Source: Desulfovibrionales bacterium (GTDB lineage Bacteria > Desulfobacterota > Desulfovibrionia > Desulfovibrionales > Desulfonatronaceae). Taken from it: a stretch of DNA of 60,997 bases. The notes beneath the pieces are model-generated. The model saw nothing but the letters and a program-made list of their open reading frames with translations. It had not been told where the DNA came from and ran no database searches. Shown one piece after another: positions 7,961-18,738 of this stretch (position 1 is the stretch's first letter; every line of letters starts with the position of its first letter). Made by a program: the position numbers and the translations under genes. The stretch is from positions 1-60,997 of the forward strand of contig REDL01000078.1 in assembly GCA_007693505.1 (NCBI GenBank). The letters run 5' to 3'.

Positions 7961-10900
7961 GTGTATTTGACAAAGGACGTGCAGGATTTTTTGCGGGGTC
8001 GCAAGGACGCGCTGAATGTGCATAAAAGCGGTCCGGCAACCCAGGCGTATCTGGCCGAAGCTCTTTTGGCTCGAGAAGAAAACGTGATCCTGGTGGTGCC
8101 CGAGGCCAAGCAGGTTCCGGAAATGGAGGCCCTGGTTCGGCTGTTTTCCCGGGACAACCAGGGACTGTTCTGGAAGCGGCGCTGGTTCACTCTGCCGGCG
8201 TACCCCCCCGAAGATCCGCTTCGCGCGGACCACTCGGCCTGGAGCAAACGCTGGCTGGCCCTGTTTGCCCTGCACGGCGCGGTGCGTCCCTTTGGCCTGG
8301 TTGTGAGCGTGGAAAATTTCCTGGCCAAGTGGCCGCCCCGGGAAGCGGTGGAAAACGCGTTTTTGCATCTTCGCGTCGGTGAGGAGCTCTCTCCGGACGT
8401 GATTCTGGAGCAGCTGATTTCCTGGGGGTATCGACGGTCTTCCATGGTTGCCGCCATTGGTGAGACAGCCCGGCGCGGCGACATTCTGGACGTTTTCCCT
8501 CCGGGCTTTGACATGCCGCTGCGCATGGAATTTTTCGGTGAAACCCTGGAAAGCATGCGGTTGTTCGAACCTTTGCGGCAGCGCTCCATGGAGGATGTTC
8601 CGGACGTGGTCATCCTGCCGGTGGCACCGGCCCTCTTGAGCCCGGAGGCCATGACCGCCGCCCAGGCCTGCTGGCAACGCTTTGACGCGACCGGGGAGGT
8701 TTCCGAGGGCGCTCATGGTGCCTTGCTGCGGGCCTTGGAGCGCGGTGACGGTCAAATGGCCCCTGGAGTCTACTACGACCGATTTTCGACTTTGAACCAA
8801 TGGATACCGGAAAAATCCGCTTTTCTGCTGTGCGGCTCGTCCCAGCTGCGTCCGCGTCTGGAAGAGGCGGAATGGGCGTGGCAGACGTTTCTCGATGAGG
8901 CTGCTCGGGAAAATGACTGTGAGGCCGATGGCCGCTGGCTGCGGTCCAGCGTGATTCAGTCCGCCTCATCAGCCAGACTGGTCTGGCACGACCAGCGGCA
9001 GATCGTTTTTGAAGACCTGCTCATTGGTGTTGATCGGCAAGGCATTGATCTCCCGGAAAAAACGTTTGGTGTTTTTCAGGACGTGTTCTGGCATCCGGAA
9101 GCGCGCCAGCGCCCCTGGAGTACGCTGATGCAGTCATTGCGCACATGGCGGGAGGAACGCCCTCAGGTGCTGATCAGCTTTCATACCGAACACTCCCGGG
9201 TACGGTTCGGCAAGCGCTTGGCCGAAGAGGGGATCGTCTTCAGCCAGGATTACGATTCCGAGGGGCAAGGGGTGGCCCTGGTCCGCTCCTCCCTGCGCAA
9301 GGGATTGGACCTGGAATGGAACGGTATGCTGCTGCTGGCCGAGGATGTACTGCAGCCTGACGAGAAGAAGGGGGTCTCACGCCAAACCTTGAAAAAAGGG
9401 TTTGCCGGACTGGATTCATTTGACGACTTGTCCGCCGGGGACCTTTTGGTGCACCGGGATTACGGTCTCGGACGATTTGACGGTCTGCACCGGGTGCGGA
9501 TTGGGGATGCGGCAAATGATTATCTGCTGGTCGAATATGCGGGTGAAGATAAGTTGTATTTACCCGTGGATCGGTTGAATCTGGTACAGCGATACAAGGG
9601 GCCCGAGGGCGGTTCTCCAGGACTGGATCGACTGGGTGGTGGACAATGGACCAAGACCAAGGAGCGGGCGCGCAAGGCCATTGAAAAGATCGCCCAGGAT
9701 CTGGTGGAAATCTATGCCTATCGGCGAATTGCCAAGGGGTACGCCTATAGCCCCATGAACGAGATGTACCGGGATTTCGAGGCCTCGTTCGGATACGAGG
9801 AAACCCCGGATCAGTCCCGGGCCATCGACGAGGTGCTGGCGGACATGGATCTGCCCCAGCCCATGGATCGCCTGGTCTGCGGCGACGTGGGCTTCGGCAA
9901 GACCGAGGTGGCCATGCGCTCGGCTTTCCGGGCGGTGATGGACGGCAAGCAGGTGGCCCTGCTCTGCCCGACCACGATTCTGGCTGAACAACATTACCAG
10001 AATTTTCGCATGCGCATGGAGCATTTCCCGGTCCAGGTGGCCATGCTCAGTCGGTTTGTGCCCAAGGCACGCCAGAAGCAGATTCTGGAGGCAGCGGCCC
10101 GGGGGCGGGTGGATATCCTGATCGGCACCCACCGATTGATCTCCAACGACGTCCACGTGCCCAATCTCGGCTTGCTGATTCTGGACGAGGAGCAGCGCTT
10201 CGGGGTCAAGCACAAGGAAAAGCTCAAAAAGCTGCGTAAGAACGTTGATGTTCTGACCCTCACGGCCACGCCCATCCCCCGAACCCTGCAGCTATCGTTG
10301 TCCGGTATCCGTTCTCTGAGTGTCATTGAAACGCCCCCTCAGGACCGCAAACCGGTGCAGACCTATCTTTTGGAGCGCGATGCTGGAATGCTGCGTCGCG
10401 CCTTGGCCCAGGAGTTGGAACGTGGTGGGCAGGTCTTCTGGGTGCACAACCGGGTCCAAGGTCTGGAGCAGGTTACCGAATACGTCCGCTCTTTGGCTCC
10501 GGAAGCCCGCATCGGCACGGCCCATGGCCAGATGAATCCGGCCATGCTGGAAGAGGCCATGCACTCATTCTGGCATGGCGAGCTGGACATTCTGGTCTGT
10601 ACGGCGATCATTGAATCCGGCTTGGATTTTCCGCGGGCCAACACGCTGATCGTGGACCAGGCCCAGATGTTCGGCCTCGGACAGCTTTATCAATTGCGAG
10701 GCCGGGTGGGTCGCAGCGAGCGCCAAGCCTTTGCATATTTCGTGGTCAACAACCTGGACGGCCTGCCGGAGTCCACCCGGAAACGGTTGCAGGTCATCCT
10801 GGACATGGATTATCTGGGCGCGGGTTTTTTTGTAGCCATGGAGGATCTGCGATTGCGGGGGGCTGGGAACATTCTGGGGGAAACCCAGTCCGGGACCATT

Positions 10901-11494
10901 TCCAAGGTCGGATTGGAGCTGTTTCTGGAAATGCTGGAGAACGAGGTCCGCCGACTCAAGGGGGATGCTCCGCGGGAAGAAATTCAAACCGAGATGAACG
11001 TCCTCTACCCGGCGCATATTCCGGAGGACTACATTCCCGAAGCCCGGGACCGGTTGCATTTTTACAAGGCCCTCTCCTCGGCGGCCACGGATGCGGCGGC
11101 TCAGGAGATCGAGGAGGAAATCAAGGACCGGTTCGGGGCATTGCCCGAAGAACTGCGGACATTCCTGGAGGTCGTCCGGTTGAAGCGATTGCTGACAGAC
11201 CTGCGGGCGACCAAGGCCGATCTTCTTTTTGGCAAGGTCGTCGTGGCATGGGCCAATGGTGCAAGTGGCGCGAGTAACGGCAGGGGTGGCCAGGTTGCGA
11301 ATGCAGAGCACGGCGACGCGGCGGTTCTGGATGCCATCGTGCCCTGGGTTCTCCGACATCAGGACCAGGCCCGCTTGCTCCCTCCCAGCCGGGTGGAGTT
11401 GCGCTTTGCGGACAAGGTGGCTAATTATGAACATCTGCGGCAAGCCACTGCTTTGCTCTCTGAACTGATTCCGACGCATCCCACGGTTTTATAG
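7961..11494 (+). CDS. mfd: Transcription-repair coupling factor Mfd
   Basis: 1177 residues, normal for Mfd. Order of domains: N-terminal UvrB-like region, RNA-polymerase-interacting domain (from about residue 500, SAGDLLVHRDYGLGRFDGL), and a superfamily 2 translocase with Walker A GDVGFGKTE (near 641) and a DEEQ box (near 740), then the C-terminal TRCF domain. It removes stalled RNA polymerase from lesions and recruits UvrA. The start is GTG at 7961 with GAGGT upstream. A low-complexity Gly/Ala/Ser insertion (GASGASNGRGGQVANAEHGD) lies near residue 1103-1122. It begins a likely operon with the SurA-like genes. Confidence 0.97.
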   Translation: MYLTKDVQDFLRGRKDALNVHKSGPATQAYLAEALLAREENVILVVPEAKQVPEMEALVRLFSRDNQGLFWKRRWFTLPAYPPEDPLRADHSAWSKRWLALFALHGAVRPFGLVVSVENFLAKWPPREAVENAFLHLRVGEELSPDVILEQLISWGYRRSSMVAAIGETARRGDILDVFPPGFDMPLRMEFFGETLESMRLFEPLRQRSMEDVPDVVILPVAPALLSPEAMTAAQACWQRFDATGEVSEGAHGALLRALERGDGQMAPGVYYDRFSTLNQWIPEKSAFLLCGSSQLRPRLEEAEWAWQTFLDEAARENDCEADGRWLRSSVIQSASSARLVWHDQRQIVFEDLLIGVDRQGIDLPEKTFGVFQDVFWHPEARQRPWSTLMQSLRTWREERPQVLISFHTEHSRVRFGKRLAEEGIVFSQDYDSEGQGVALVRSSLRKGLDLEWNGMLLLAEDVLQPDEKKGVSRQTLKKGFAGLDSFDDLSAGDLLVHRDYGLGRFDGLHRVRIGDAANDYLLVEYAGEDKLYLPVDRLNLVQRYKGPEGGSPGLDRLGGGQWTKTKERARKAIEKIAQDLVEIYAYRRIAKGYAYSPMNEMYRDFEASFGYEETPDQSRAIDEVLADMDLPQPMDRLVCGDVGFGKTEVAMRSAFRAVMDGKQVALLCPTTILAEQHYQNFRMRMEHFPVQVAMLSRFVPKARQKQILEAAARGRVDILIGTHRLISNDVHVPNLGLLILDEEQRFGVKHKEKLKKLRKNVDVLTLTATPIPRTLQLSLSGIRSLSVIETPPQDRKPVQTYLLERDAGMLRRALAQELERGGQVFWVHNRVQGLEQVTEYVRSLAPEARIGTAHGQMNPAMLEEAMHSFWHGELDILVCTAIIESGLDFPRANTLIVDQAQMFGLGQLYQLRGRVGRSERQAFAYFVVNNLDGLPESTRKRLQVILDMDYLGAGFFVAMEDLRLRGAGNILGETQSGTISKVGLELFLEMLENEVRRLKGDAPREEIQTEMNVLYPAHIPEDYIPEARDRLHFYKALSSAATDAAAQEIEEEIKDRFGALPEELRTFLEVVRLKRLLTDLRATKADLLFGKVVVAWANGASGASNGRGGQVANAEHGDAAVLDAIVPWVLRHQDQARLLPPSRVELRFADKVANYEHLRQATALLSELIPTHPTVL

Positions 11495-11501
11495 TCCACC
11501 C

Positions 11502-12464
11502 ATGCCCCAGAAGCACATGCATTTTCATCCAAGCCAGGCTCCGAGTCTGGCCGTGGTGATGTTCCTGGTCGTCTCCCTGTTGACCGGCTTTGGCTGTTCC
11601 GAATCCCTCGAGGAGCCTGGGGTCGTGGCCAGGGTCAATGGCGAGCCGATCCTGCTCGTCGAGATCGAAGCCGTGCACGACTTGAAGTATCTGGGGTTGT
11701 CTTCCCGCCACGGGACTTCAATGCATCGCTTGCAGGAAGAATACGGGAACGTGCTGGCCGAGATTCTGGTGCAGCGGCTGGTGGCCCAGTTTCTGGACGG
11801 ACGAAATCTTGCCGTCTGCGATCAGGAGGTTGAGGCCGCCGAGCAACAGGTGCTGGCGGATTATCCCGAGGGAGCCTTTGAGCAGATGCTTATCGAGGAA
11901 TATATTCATCTGGAGCGATGGCGTGAGCAGCTCCGGGCCGGTTTGCATCAGGAAAAGCTGATCCAGAAGGTGCTGCGGCCAACGGTTTCCATTGATTATC
12001 TGGAAGTGGACGCCTATTATCGGGAGAACATCGCTGATTTCTATCTGCAACCTCGAGTGCGGTTTCTGCTGATCCAGGGTCAGGACCGGGAGCTGGTGGC
12101 AACAGCTTTGGAACGGTTTGCAACGGAAACCGACACGGACATGTTGGACAGGCGTTTTGGCGCTGTTGAGGTTCAAGTCCATACGCTCCGCGAAGACAAT
12201 ATTCCTGGCGACTGGCAGGCACTGCTTTCCGGCCTGGAGCCGCAGGAGGCCACGGAACTGCTTTCGCGCGGTCCGGGCGGCTACCAGGTTCTGGTGCTTT
12301 TGGAGCGCACCGAGGGCCGGATCATTGACCCGGCCCAGGCCTATCCACTGGTGGAACGCATTCTGCTTGAAAAAAAACTGCACCTGGCCTTTGACACCTG
12401 GCTGGCCGACGCGTTGCAATACGCAAGGGTTGAGGTCAATGAGCACCTGCTGACGCGGCAATAA
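11502..12464 (+). CDS. SurA-like peptidyl-prolyl isomerase / chaperone, probably periplasmic
   Basis: 320 residues. A hydrophobic N-terminal segment ending in LLTGFGC suggests a signal peptide and a lipobox-like Cys32, although the -3 position is not ideal for a lipoprotein. After it comes VVARVNGEPILLVEIEAV, the start of the SurA/PrsA N-terminal chaperone domain, and the C-terminal part has a parvulin-like layout (EVDAYYRENIADFYLQPRV). It begins seven bases after mfd and is followed by a second SurA-like gene. Likely role: outer-membrane protein folding. An ATG at 11517 is an alternative start. Confidence 0.75.
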   Translation: MPQKHMHFHPSQAPSLAVVMFLVVSLLTGFGCSESLEEPGVVARVNGEPILLVEIEAVHDLKYLGLSSRHGTSMHRLQEEYGNVLAEILVQRLVAQFLDGRNLAVCDQEVEAAEQQVLADYPEGAFEQMLIEEYIHLERWREQLRAGLHQEKLIQKVLRPTVSIDYLEVDAYYRENIADFYLQPRVRFLLIQGQDRELVATALERFATETDTDMLDRRFGAVEVQVHTLREDNIPGDWQALLSGLEPQEATELLSRGPGGYQVLVLLERTEGRIIDPAQAYPLVERILLEKKLHLAFDTWLADALQYARVEVNEHLLTRQ

Positions 12465-12546
12465 ATTTGGATGAGTCGCGACGCGGCCGCATGGCCGCCG
12501 CATGACCCATACCGCAAACTTTGGACGCTTTGCGTGGAGATATTGA

Positions 12547-13491
12547 ATGCGCTTTCGCTACTTTTCTCTTGTACTTGCGATGATCTTGCTTTTGGGGACG
12601 TTCTCCGGAATTGCGACGGCCCGGGATGTGGTGGACCGGATCGTCGCCGTGGTCAATGGGGATGTCATCACCCTTTTCGAGTTGAACCAGCGTTTTCGGC
12701 CGGTAGTGGAACAGTTTCAAGGCCAGGAACTGGGCGATGCCGAAGCCCGAATGCTTCTGGACGGCAAACGTCGCCTTTTGGACCGGATGGTCGAAGAGGT
12801 GCTGCTGCGCCAGGAAGCGCAACGGCTGGATATCGAGGTTTCGGATGTGGAAGTCCAGAACCAGCTGCGGCAACTGCGTGAACGAGCCGGTTTGACCGAA
12901 TCCCAGTTTCTGGAACAGCTGACGCTGCAGGGTTTGACCAGGGAGCAGTATGAGCGCAGATTGCGGGACGAGATGATCCGGCACCGGTTGCTGAGTCTTA
13001 TGGTCCGACGCAAGGTTGTGGTCACCACGGATGAGGTGCGGGCCTATTATCAGGCCAACCAGGAGCGATTCGCACAACAGCGTCAGGTGCGGCTTGGTCT
13101 GATCATGCTTGCATCAAGAGATGCCGCCGAAGATCTCAGGTCCAGGCTGGTGGATGGAGATCTGACTTTTGCCGAGGCCGCGCAGCGGTACTCACAAGGC
13201 CCGGCGGCGGAGCAGGGCGGGGACATCGGGCAGTTTGCCTGGCAGGATCTTTCCCCTGAGTGGCGCGGTGCGGTGGAGTCCTTGCACGTTGGTGACGTTT
13301 CTTCCGTCGTGCTGATCCAGGATCGTCCGGCCTTGATCCAGCTGCTGGATGAGCAAGCCGGCGAACTGAAGGCACTGACCGACGTGGAGGACGAGATCCG
13401 CGAAGCCCTGATGGAGCCCCGCCTGGAGGAACGGTACGATGAATACCTGGAGAATTTACGCAACAGGGCGCTGATCGATATTCGGCTCTAG
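12547..13491 (+). CDS. SurA-like periplasmic peptidyl-prolyl isomerase
   Basis: 314 residues with a clear signal peptide (cleavage likely after ATA near residue 25), then DVVDRIVAVVNGDVITLFEL, the SurA N-terminal motif. A parvulin-type rotamase domain follows (about 170-275), including FAEAAQRYSQGPAAEQGGDIG. It should help outer-membrane proteins fold in the periplasm. GGAG precedes the ATG. Two SurA-type genes in a row after mfd point to a duplicated or divided chaperone function. Confidence 0.88.
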   Translation: MRFRYFSLVLAMILLLGTFSGIATARDVVDRIVAVVNGDVITLFELNQRFRPVVEQFQGQELGDAEARMLLDGKRRLLDRMVEEVLLRQEAQRLDIEVSDVEVQNQLRQLRERAGLTESQFLEQLTLQGLTREQYERRLRDEMIRHRLLSLMVRRKVVVTTDEVRAYYQANQERFAQQRQVRLGLIMLASRDAAEDLRSRLVDGDLTFAEAAQRYSQGPAAEQGGDIGQFAWQDLSPEWRGAVESLHVGDVSSVVLIQDRPALIQLLDEQAGELKALTDVEDEIREALMEPRLEERYDEYLENLRNRALIDIRL

Positions 13492-13599
13492 CCCATCTGC
13501 AACATCATCAATAATCCCGGCGCGAGCCTTTCCCGCTCCGGCTGAAAGCCGCATGGGCAACCGGACCTGGGAGCGTTCGGCTTTGTTGGGGAGAATGTT

Positions 13600-14652
13600 A
13601 TGGATTTGAAGGAATTCGGAAGACTGCTGAAAGAGGAACGCCTCCGGCAGGGCTTGGAAATCGCTGACGTGATGGACAAGACCAAGATCAGCCGGATGAA
13701 TCTGGTAGCCATTGAGGAAGGCAATGAGCAGGCCTTGCCGCACCCGGTCTACGCCAAGGGTTTTGTCAAAAACTACGCTCGTTTTCTGGGCATGGACGCG
13801 GATAAAATGGGCAACACCCTGGCCCAGATTTATGTGTCTCAAGAGGACTCGGAATACGATGATCTGGTTCTGGCCGACGCAAAAAAATTGCCTGGCGTGC
13901 GTGAAGGGGTTCCGCGGGCAGTTCTTATGGCTGCGGTGCTGGTTATTTTCAGCCTTGTTCTCGGCGGGATCTGGTTGTTCAAGGACGATATCCGCGAGGT
14001 GTTCACCTGGGGTCGCGCCGATGACGCCGCCACGGTGACCGGACGACCAAGTGCGGAGCCCTTTCCGGGATCTGTGCCGATCCAGGAGGAAATTCCCGGA
14101 GAATCTGCCCCGGCACTTGAGGGGGAGCCCGGTTCCCTGGCCTTTCCTTCCTTGGCCGAAGAACCGGTTGGCGATGCGCCCGAGGACGCCAGGCTGCCGG
14201 AGTTGCAATCCTTGGCCGAGGAGTCGACAAGCGTGCCGGAATTTCCTGATACACCCACTGAAGCGCCACCGGCAGCTCCAACGGATGCACCATCGCATGA
14301 AGCTGTCGAACCCCCAGCTCCACCCGTGACGGAACCGGAACAGCCTGCATCAGCGACCATCCCGGAGCAGCCCGAGGAGACACCCACTGCCCGGGCCCCG
14401 GTGCTTGCCCCGGCAGGAGTGGAGAAGACACTGGAGATTCGCGCTACGGAGAACTGCTGGCTGTCTGCTCAGGCTGATGACGCTCGTCCCCGGGAAGCGT
14501 TTCTCCGACCCGGGGAACGTTTTGTGATCACGTTTGCAAACACCTTGGAACTGCGTCTGGGCAATGCCGGAGGGGTGAATCTGTACCTGGATGGAGAGCC
14601 ATGGCCGCTCTCAGCCCAATCCGGAGAAGTGATGTCCCTGCGCTTTCCATGA
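13600..14652 (+). CDS. RodZ-like protein (HTH, one membrane helix, DUF4115)
   Basis: 350 residues. An N-terminal Cro/XRE-type helix-turn-helix (about 1-75, LKEERLRQGLEIADVMDKTK) is followed by a single membrane helix (about 105-127), a long Pro/Glu/Ala-rich periplasmic linker (about 135-270), and a C-terminal beta domain (ENCWLSAQADD...LYLDGEPWPL) like DUF4115. This is the RodZ architecture, a cell-shape protein linking MreB to the wall machinery. GGAG precedes the ATG. It lies between surA-like and recO genes. Confidence 0.85.
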   Translation: MDLKEFGRLLKEERLRQGLEIADVMDKTKISRMNLVAIEEGNEQALPHPVYAKGFVKNYARFLGMDADKMGNTLAQIYVSQEDSEYDDLVLADAKKLPGVREGVPRAVLMAAVLVIFSLVLGGIWLFKDDIREVFTWGRADDAATVTGRPSAEPFPGSVPIQEEIPGESAPALEGEPGSLAFPSLAEEPVGDAPEDARLPELQSLAEESTSVPEFPDTPTEAPPAAPTDAPSHEAVEPPAPPVTEPEQPASATIPEQPEETPTARAPVLAPAGVEKTLEIRATENCWLSAQADDARPREAFLRPGERFVITFANTLELRLGNAGGVNLYLDGEPWPLSAQSGEVMSLRFP

Positions 14653-14703
14653 ACCGGGCATGCAACCCATAACCATTCGAACAGCAATTTCCCAGGACCC
14701 TTC

Positions 14704-15534
14704 GTGCATCAGGAGTGGATCGATGAGGGCCTGATCCTCAAAGTTGGTCGGTTTCGAGAAATCGATTGCTGGGTGCGGTTTTTTGCCCCGAGACATGGCA
14801 TGATCACGGCCATGGCCTTTGGTGGCTCCCGAAGTCGACGCCGCTTTGGCGGCTGTCTGGACGCCTTGAACAGCGTATTGTTCAAGGTGCGTTTTTTTCC
14901 GGCCAAGGGCCGCCATGTCCTGGAGGAGGGAACGCTGCTTCGGGGATTCCCCCGGTTGCGTCAGGATGCGGCCCGGACAGGTCTGGCGGCCAACTGTCTG
15001 CAGTTCGTTCAGGCCATGCGGATCAGCCTGGACGATGCTCCGGCGATCCACAAGCTTTTATTGGAAACCCTGGATGCCTTGGACCAGGCCGAGAGCGTAG
15101 CTCCGGTGTTTACTCAGCTTTTCCGGGCCAAGATCTGTTTTACCCAGGGCTATGCTCCAGAGCTGGACATCTGTACGGTTTGTGGACGCCTGATGGCCGA
15201 GGAGCCGCGGAGCGGTGATCGGCCGCTCAGGTCAGCTGAAGGACATGCAGAGGGCAGGACGGGAGGCAAAAGGGGAGGATCTTCCGGGGTGACCGTGGCC
15301 ATGGAGACTGGAGGCGTATTTTGCGCATCCTGTCCTCCAGAGGCTGGTCACCAAATCCGCATCGGCCCGGAAACCCGATCCATCCTGAGCCATCTGGCCT
15401 CCAGCAGCCCCCGACACTGGGCGGATATGTCCATATCCCCGGCAACCCGGGGAGAACTGTTTCAACTGGTGGACGGGTACGTGCGGCGACACCTCGGTCT
15501 GCGCTGGTGCAACAACCGCTTTGTTGCCGAGTAG
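14704..15534 (+). CDS. recO: DNA repair protein RecO
   Basis: 276 residues, starting at GTG (MHQEWIDEGLILKVGRFREI) with AGGA upstream. The N-terminal OB fold is followed by a helical domain and a zinc-binding pair of CxxC motifs, CTVC (about 158-161) and CASC. Between these pairs is an unusually long Gly/Arg/Ser-rich insertion of about 40 residues. RecO loads RecA onto SSB-coated DNA with RecR. The stop is followed by a hairpin and then glyQ. Confidence 0.9.
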   Translation: MHQEWIDEGLILKVGRFREIDCWVRFFAPRHGMITAMAFGGSRSRRRFGGCLDALNSVLFKVRFFPAKGRHVLEEGTLLRGFPRLRQDAARTGLAANCLQFVQAMRISLDDAPAIHKLLLETLDALDQAESVAPVFTQLFRAKICFTQGYAPELDICTVCGRLMAEEPRSGDRPLRSAEGHAEGRTGGKRGGSSGVTVAMETGGVFCASCPPEAGHQIRIGPETRSILSHLASSSPRHWADMSISPATRGELFQLVDGYVRRHLGLRWCNNRFVAE

Positions 15535-15547
15535 CCAGTTCGTGCCG

Positions 15548-15579
15548 CCTGGATTTGTGATTATAAGCAAATCCTCAGG
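15548..15579 (+). terminator. Hairpin after recO
   Basis: GGATTTG and CAAATCC pair around a 10-base loop, extended by CCT/AGG across a small bulge. There is no T-run after it, so it may be a processing or pausing hairpin instead of a true terminator. Confidence 0.35.
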
Positions 15580-15658
15580 GCATGCGGGTTATCCGCAAAG
15601 CTGGCCGAACATGGACGCATAAGATCCTTATTCAATCACTCTCAAACCAGGAACGACT

Positions 15659-16639
15659 ATGTACTTTCAAGACATCATTTTCGCCCTGCAAACCTATTGG
15701 GGGCAACGGGGGTGCGTGGTCCAGCAGCCTTATGACATCGAAGTGGGCGCCGGAACGTTCAACCCGGCCACTTTTTTGCGGGTCATCGGGCCGGAACCCT
15801 GGAATGTCGCCTACGTGGAGCCCTCTCGCCGCCCCACGGACGGCCGGTACGGTGCGAATCCAAATCGGCTGCAGCACTACTATCAATTCCAGGTGATCAT
15901 GAAGCCCTCGCCCAATCGAGTCCAGGAGCTCTATCTGGAGAGTCTGGCCGCCCTGGGTATCCGGGCAGCGGAGCATGATATCCGGTTCGTGGAGGACGAT
16001 TGGGAGTCTCCGACCCTTGGAGCCTGGGGCCTGGGTTGGGAGGTGTGGTTGAACGGCATGGAAGTGACCCAGTTTACCTATTTTCAGCAGGTAGGGGGGA
16101 TTGACCTGAAGCCGGTCAGCGTGGAGATCACCTACGGCCTGGAACGGCTGGCCATGTACCTGCAGGAAAAGGAGTCGGTCTACGATCTGCAATGGAATCA
16201 GACTGTGACCTACGGCCAGGTGCATCATCAGGGGGAAGTGGAGCATTCCCGTTACAACTTTGAAATCGCAGATGCGGACATGCTGTCGCAGCTGTTCACG
16301 ATGTACGAGGCCGAGAGTACCCGGCTGGGGGAAGCCGGCCTGCCCTGGCCCGCCTATGATTATTGCTTGAAATGTTCGCATACCTTCAACCTGCTGGATG
16401 CCCGGGGAGCCATCTCCATCTCTGAGCGGACGGGGTATATCGCGCGGGTACGCCGATTGGCCTCCCGAGTGGCCAAACTCTACGCGGTCCAGCGTGAGGA
16501 ACTGGGCTTGCCCCTGCTCCAGCCCCAATCCTCGTCTCAGGCCTCATCCCAGGCCTCATCCCAGGCCACATCTCCGTCCGCGGCGCACCCCGTCTCTTCC
16601 GCGGAAACTCCGGCATCCCTCCAGGAAGGTGCGTCATGA
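15659..16639 (+). CDS. glyQ: Glycine-tRNA ligase alpha subunit
   Basis: 326 residues. It has the family signatures [20 protein letters not shown] and [20 protein letters not shown] near the N-terminus. The alpha subunit carries the class II catalytic core and pairs with GlyS to charge tRNA-Gly. It is longer than the usual ~300 residues because of a low-complexity Ser/Gln/Ala tail of about 40 residues encoded by a 12-bp tandem repeat. It overlaps glyS by four bases (ATGA). AGGAAC precedes the ATG. Confidence 0.97.
   Translation: MYFQDIIFALQTYWGQRGCVVQQPYDIEVGAGTFNPATFLRVIGPEPWNVAYVEPSRRPTDGRYGANPNRLQHYYQFQVIMKPSPNRVQELYLESLAALGIRAAEHDIRFVEDDWESPTLGAWGLGWEVWLNGMEVTQFTYFQQVGGIDLKPVSVEITYGLERLAMYLQEKESVYDLQWNQTVTYGQVHHQGEVEHSRYNFEIADADMLSQLFTMYEAESTRLGEAGLPWPAYDYCLKCSHTFNLLDARGAISISERTGYIARVRRLASRVAKLYAVQREELGLPLLQPQSSSQASSQASSQATSPSAAHPVSSAETPASLQEGAS
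16532..16567 (+). repeat. 12-bp tandem repeat inside the 3' end of glyQ
   Basis: Three copies of TCATCCCAGGCC (the first with two changes) encode repeated Ser-Ser-Gln-Ala. The unit is a multiple of three, so changes in copy number would alter only the tail length of GlyQ. Confidence 0.8.
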
Positions 16640-18738
16640 GCGGCGTGCCTTTTGTTCTGGAACTGGGTACCGAGGAGATGCCCGCGGGATTTTTGGCTTC
16701 GCTGGAACATCAGCTGGCTTCGACGTTGCAACAGGCCCTGGAAGCCGCCCGGATCGAGGCCGCGGGGGTGCGCACCGCCTCAACACCCAGAAGGCTGACG
16801 ATTTCCTGTCCGGACATGAGCCAGCATCAGCAGGTGGTTGAGGAACTGTTCATCGGCCCGCCGTGGAAGGCTGCCTTTGCTCCGGACGGGCACCCCCTGA
16901 AACCTGCCTTGGGGTTTGCCGCCGGCCATGGGGTTGATCCTGCGCAATTGTTCGCTCATGACACGCCCAAAGGGGCCTATGCCGCGGTCCGCAAGCAGGT
17001 GGGTGGCGGGCGGAGCGTGGACATTCTGCCCGGACGGCTGGCCGAGATCATCGCCGGCCTGACCTTTCCCAAGAAGATGCGCTGGGCTGACGGCGATACG
17101 GCTTTCGGTCGGCCGCTGCGCTGGATTTTGTGTCTGTTAGGTCCGGATGTGGTCGAGGTCAGCTTCGCCGGAGTGGCCGCCGACCGCATGACCTACGGAC
17201 ACCGGGTCATGGGCCGGGGGCCGTGGAACATTCGGGACGCCGGGGAGTATTTCACAGTCCTGGCCGGTCAGGGGCATGTTGTTCTGGCCAGTCAGACCAG
17301 ACGCGAGACGGTTATCGCCCAGGGCAACGACCTGGCCGCCGGAATCGGGGCGCGCATTGTCTGGAAAGAGGGGCTATTGGACGAGGTGGTTCAACTCGTG
17401 GAGCATCCGGTACCCCTCTTGGCAACATTTGAGACCTCCTTTCTGGAGTTGCCCAGGGAGGTCTTGCTGACCAGCATGGAGCAGCACCAGAAAAGCTTTG
17501 GGGTGGAGGACGCCTCCGGCAAGCTGCTACCGTATTTCCTGACCGTGATCAATTTGCGGCCGCAATCCGAAGCGCTGGTGCGCAAAGGATGGGAACGGGT
17601 TCTCCGGGCCAGGCTGGAAGATGCCCGGTTCTTTTTTCACGTTGACTGCCGGGCTTCTTCAGCTACGTGGTTGAAGATGCTGGAAAGCGTCGTCTTTTTA
17701 GCCCCATTGGGCAGCATGGGCGACAAGTGTCGTCGGCTGGAGCACCTGACCGGGATGTTGGCCGAGAGGTTCATGGTTGGCGACCGTGACGCAGCCTCTC
17801 GGGCCGGGCTGCTGGCCAAGATGGATCTGGTTTCGGAAATGGTCAAGGAGTTCGCTGAGCTGCAAGGGACCATGGGCGGCATTTACGCCCGTCGTCAAGG
17901 CGAAGCCGAGCAGGTGGCCCAGGCTTTGGCCGAACAGTACTTGCCCGCCGGGCCGGACAGTCCGGTTCCGTCCAGCCGGTTGGGGGCCTTGCTGGCTCTT
18001 GCGGACAAGGCCGACACCCTGGTGGGATGTTTTGGCCTGGACATGACGCCCACCGGAGCCAACGACCCCTACGCCCTGCGCCGAGCCGCCCTGGGGATTT
18101 GCCGGATCATCATGGAGCACGGCTTGCGCCTGGACCTGGAACAGTTGATGCTGGATGCCCAGCAGGCCTATGGGACGGCACCCTGGAAGCTCGATACGGC
18201 AGCGAGCCGGGCGAAGTTGATGGATTTTTTCGTTCAGCGCCTGAAGGCCTATTTTCAAGGCCAGGGAATACCGACCAAGATTGTGGATGCGGCGGTGGGA
18301 GCGGGATATTCCGATGTCTGGGCCCTGCGGGCCCGGGTCGAGGCCCTGCTTCGGTTCAGTGCGCAGTCGGAATTCACGGCCGCGGTCCAGACGTTCAAAC
18401 GCGCCGCGAATATCATCCGCAAGCAGGCCATGGACAGCGCGGACGGTCCCGATCTGACCGGGGAACACGATGATGCATTGCTCATTGAACCCCAGGAACG
18501 GGCTCTGGCCCAGGCATGGCAAGCCATTGTCCCGCGCTGGGAAGAGATGGCGGCCCAGGACCGGTATGCGGAGATGCTGGCCTTGCTTTTGGAGGTCAAG
18601 CCGGTTGTGGACGATCTTTTCGATCACGTCATGGTCATGTGTCCGGAACCGGAGTTGCGACAGAACCGTTTGAACCTGCTCAAGTCGCTTGTGGACCGGT
18701 TCGACATTCTGGCCGACTTTCCGGCCTTGCAGGTGTAG
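16636..18738 (+). CDS. glyS: Glycine-tRNA ligase beta subunit
   Basis: 700 residues, close to the E. coli length. It begins [20 protein letters not shown], the conserved N-terminus of GlyS, and contains LPKKMRW-like [20 protein letters not shown]. The C-terminal HD-like and anticodon-binding parts are present ([20 protein letters not shown], then [11 protein letters not shown]). The subunit recognises tRNA-Gly in the alpha2-beta2 enzyme. Translation is coupled to glyQ by a four-base overlap. Confidence 0.97.
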   Translation: MSGVPFVLELGTEEMPAGFLASLEHQLASTLQQALEAARIEAAGVRTASTPRRLTISCPDMSQHQQVVEELFIGPPWKAAFAPDGHPLKPALGFAAGHGVDPAQLFAHDTPKGAYAAVRKQVGGGRSVDILPGRLAEIIAGLTFPKKMRWADGDTAFGRPLRWILCLLGPDVVEVSFAGVAADRMTYGHRVMGRGPWNIRDAGEYFTVLAGQGHVVLASQTRRETVIAQGNDLAAGIGARIVWKEGLLDEVVQLVEHPVPLLATFETSFLELPREVLLTSMEQHQKSFGVEDASGKLLPYFLTVINLRPQSEALVRKGWERVLRARLEDARFFFHVDCRASSATWLKMLESVVFLAPLGSMGDKCRRLEHLTGMLAERFMVGDRDAASRAGLLAKMDLVSEMVKEFAELQGTMGGIYARRQGEAEQVAQALAEQYLPAGPDSPVPSSRLGALLALADKADTLVGCFGLDMTPTGANDPYALRRAALGICRIIMEHGLRLDLEQLMLDAQQAYGTAPWKLDTAASRAKLMDFFVQRLKAYFQGQGIPTKIVDAAVGAGYSDVWALRARVEALLRFSAQSEFTAAVQTFKRAANIIRKQAMDSADGPDLTGEHDDALLIEPQERALAQAWQAIVPRWEEMAAQDRYAEMLALLLEVKPVVDDLFDHVMVMCPEPELRQNRLNLLKSLVDRFDILADFPALQV

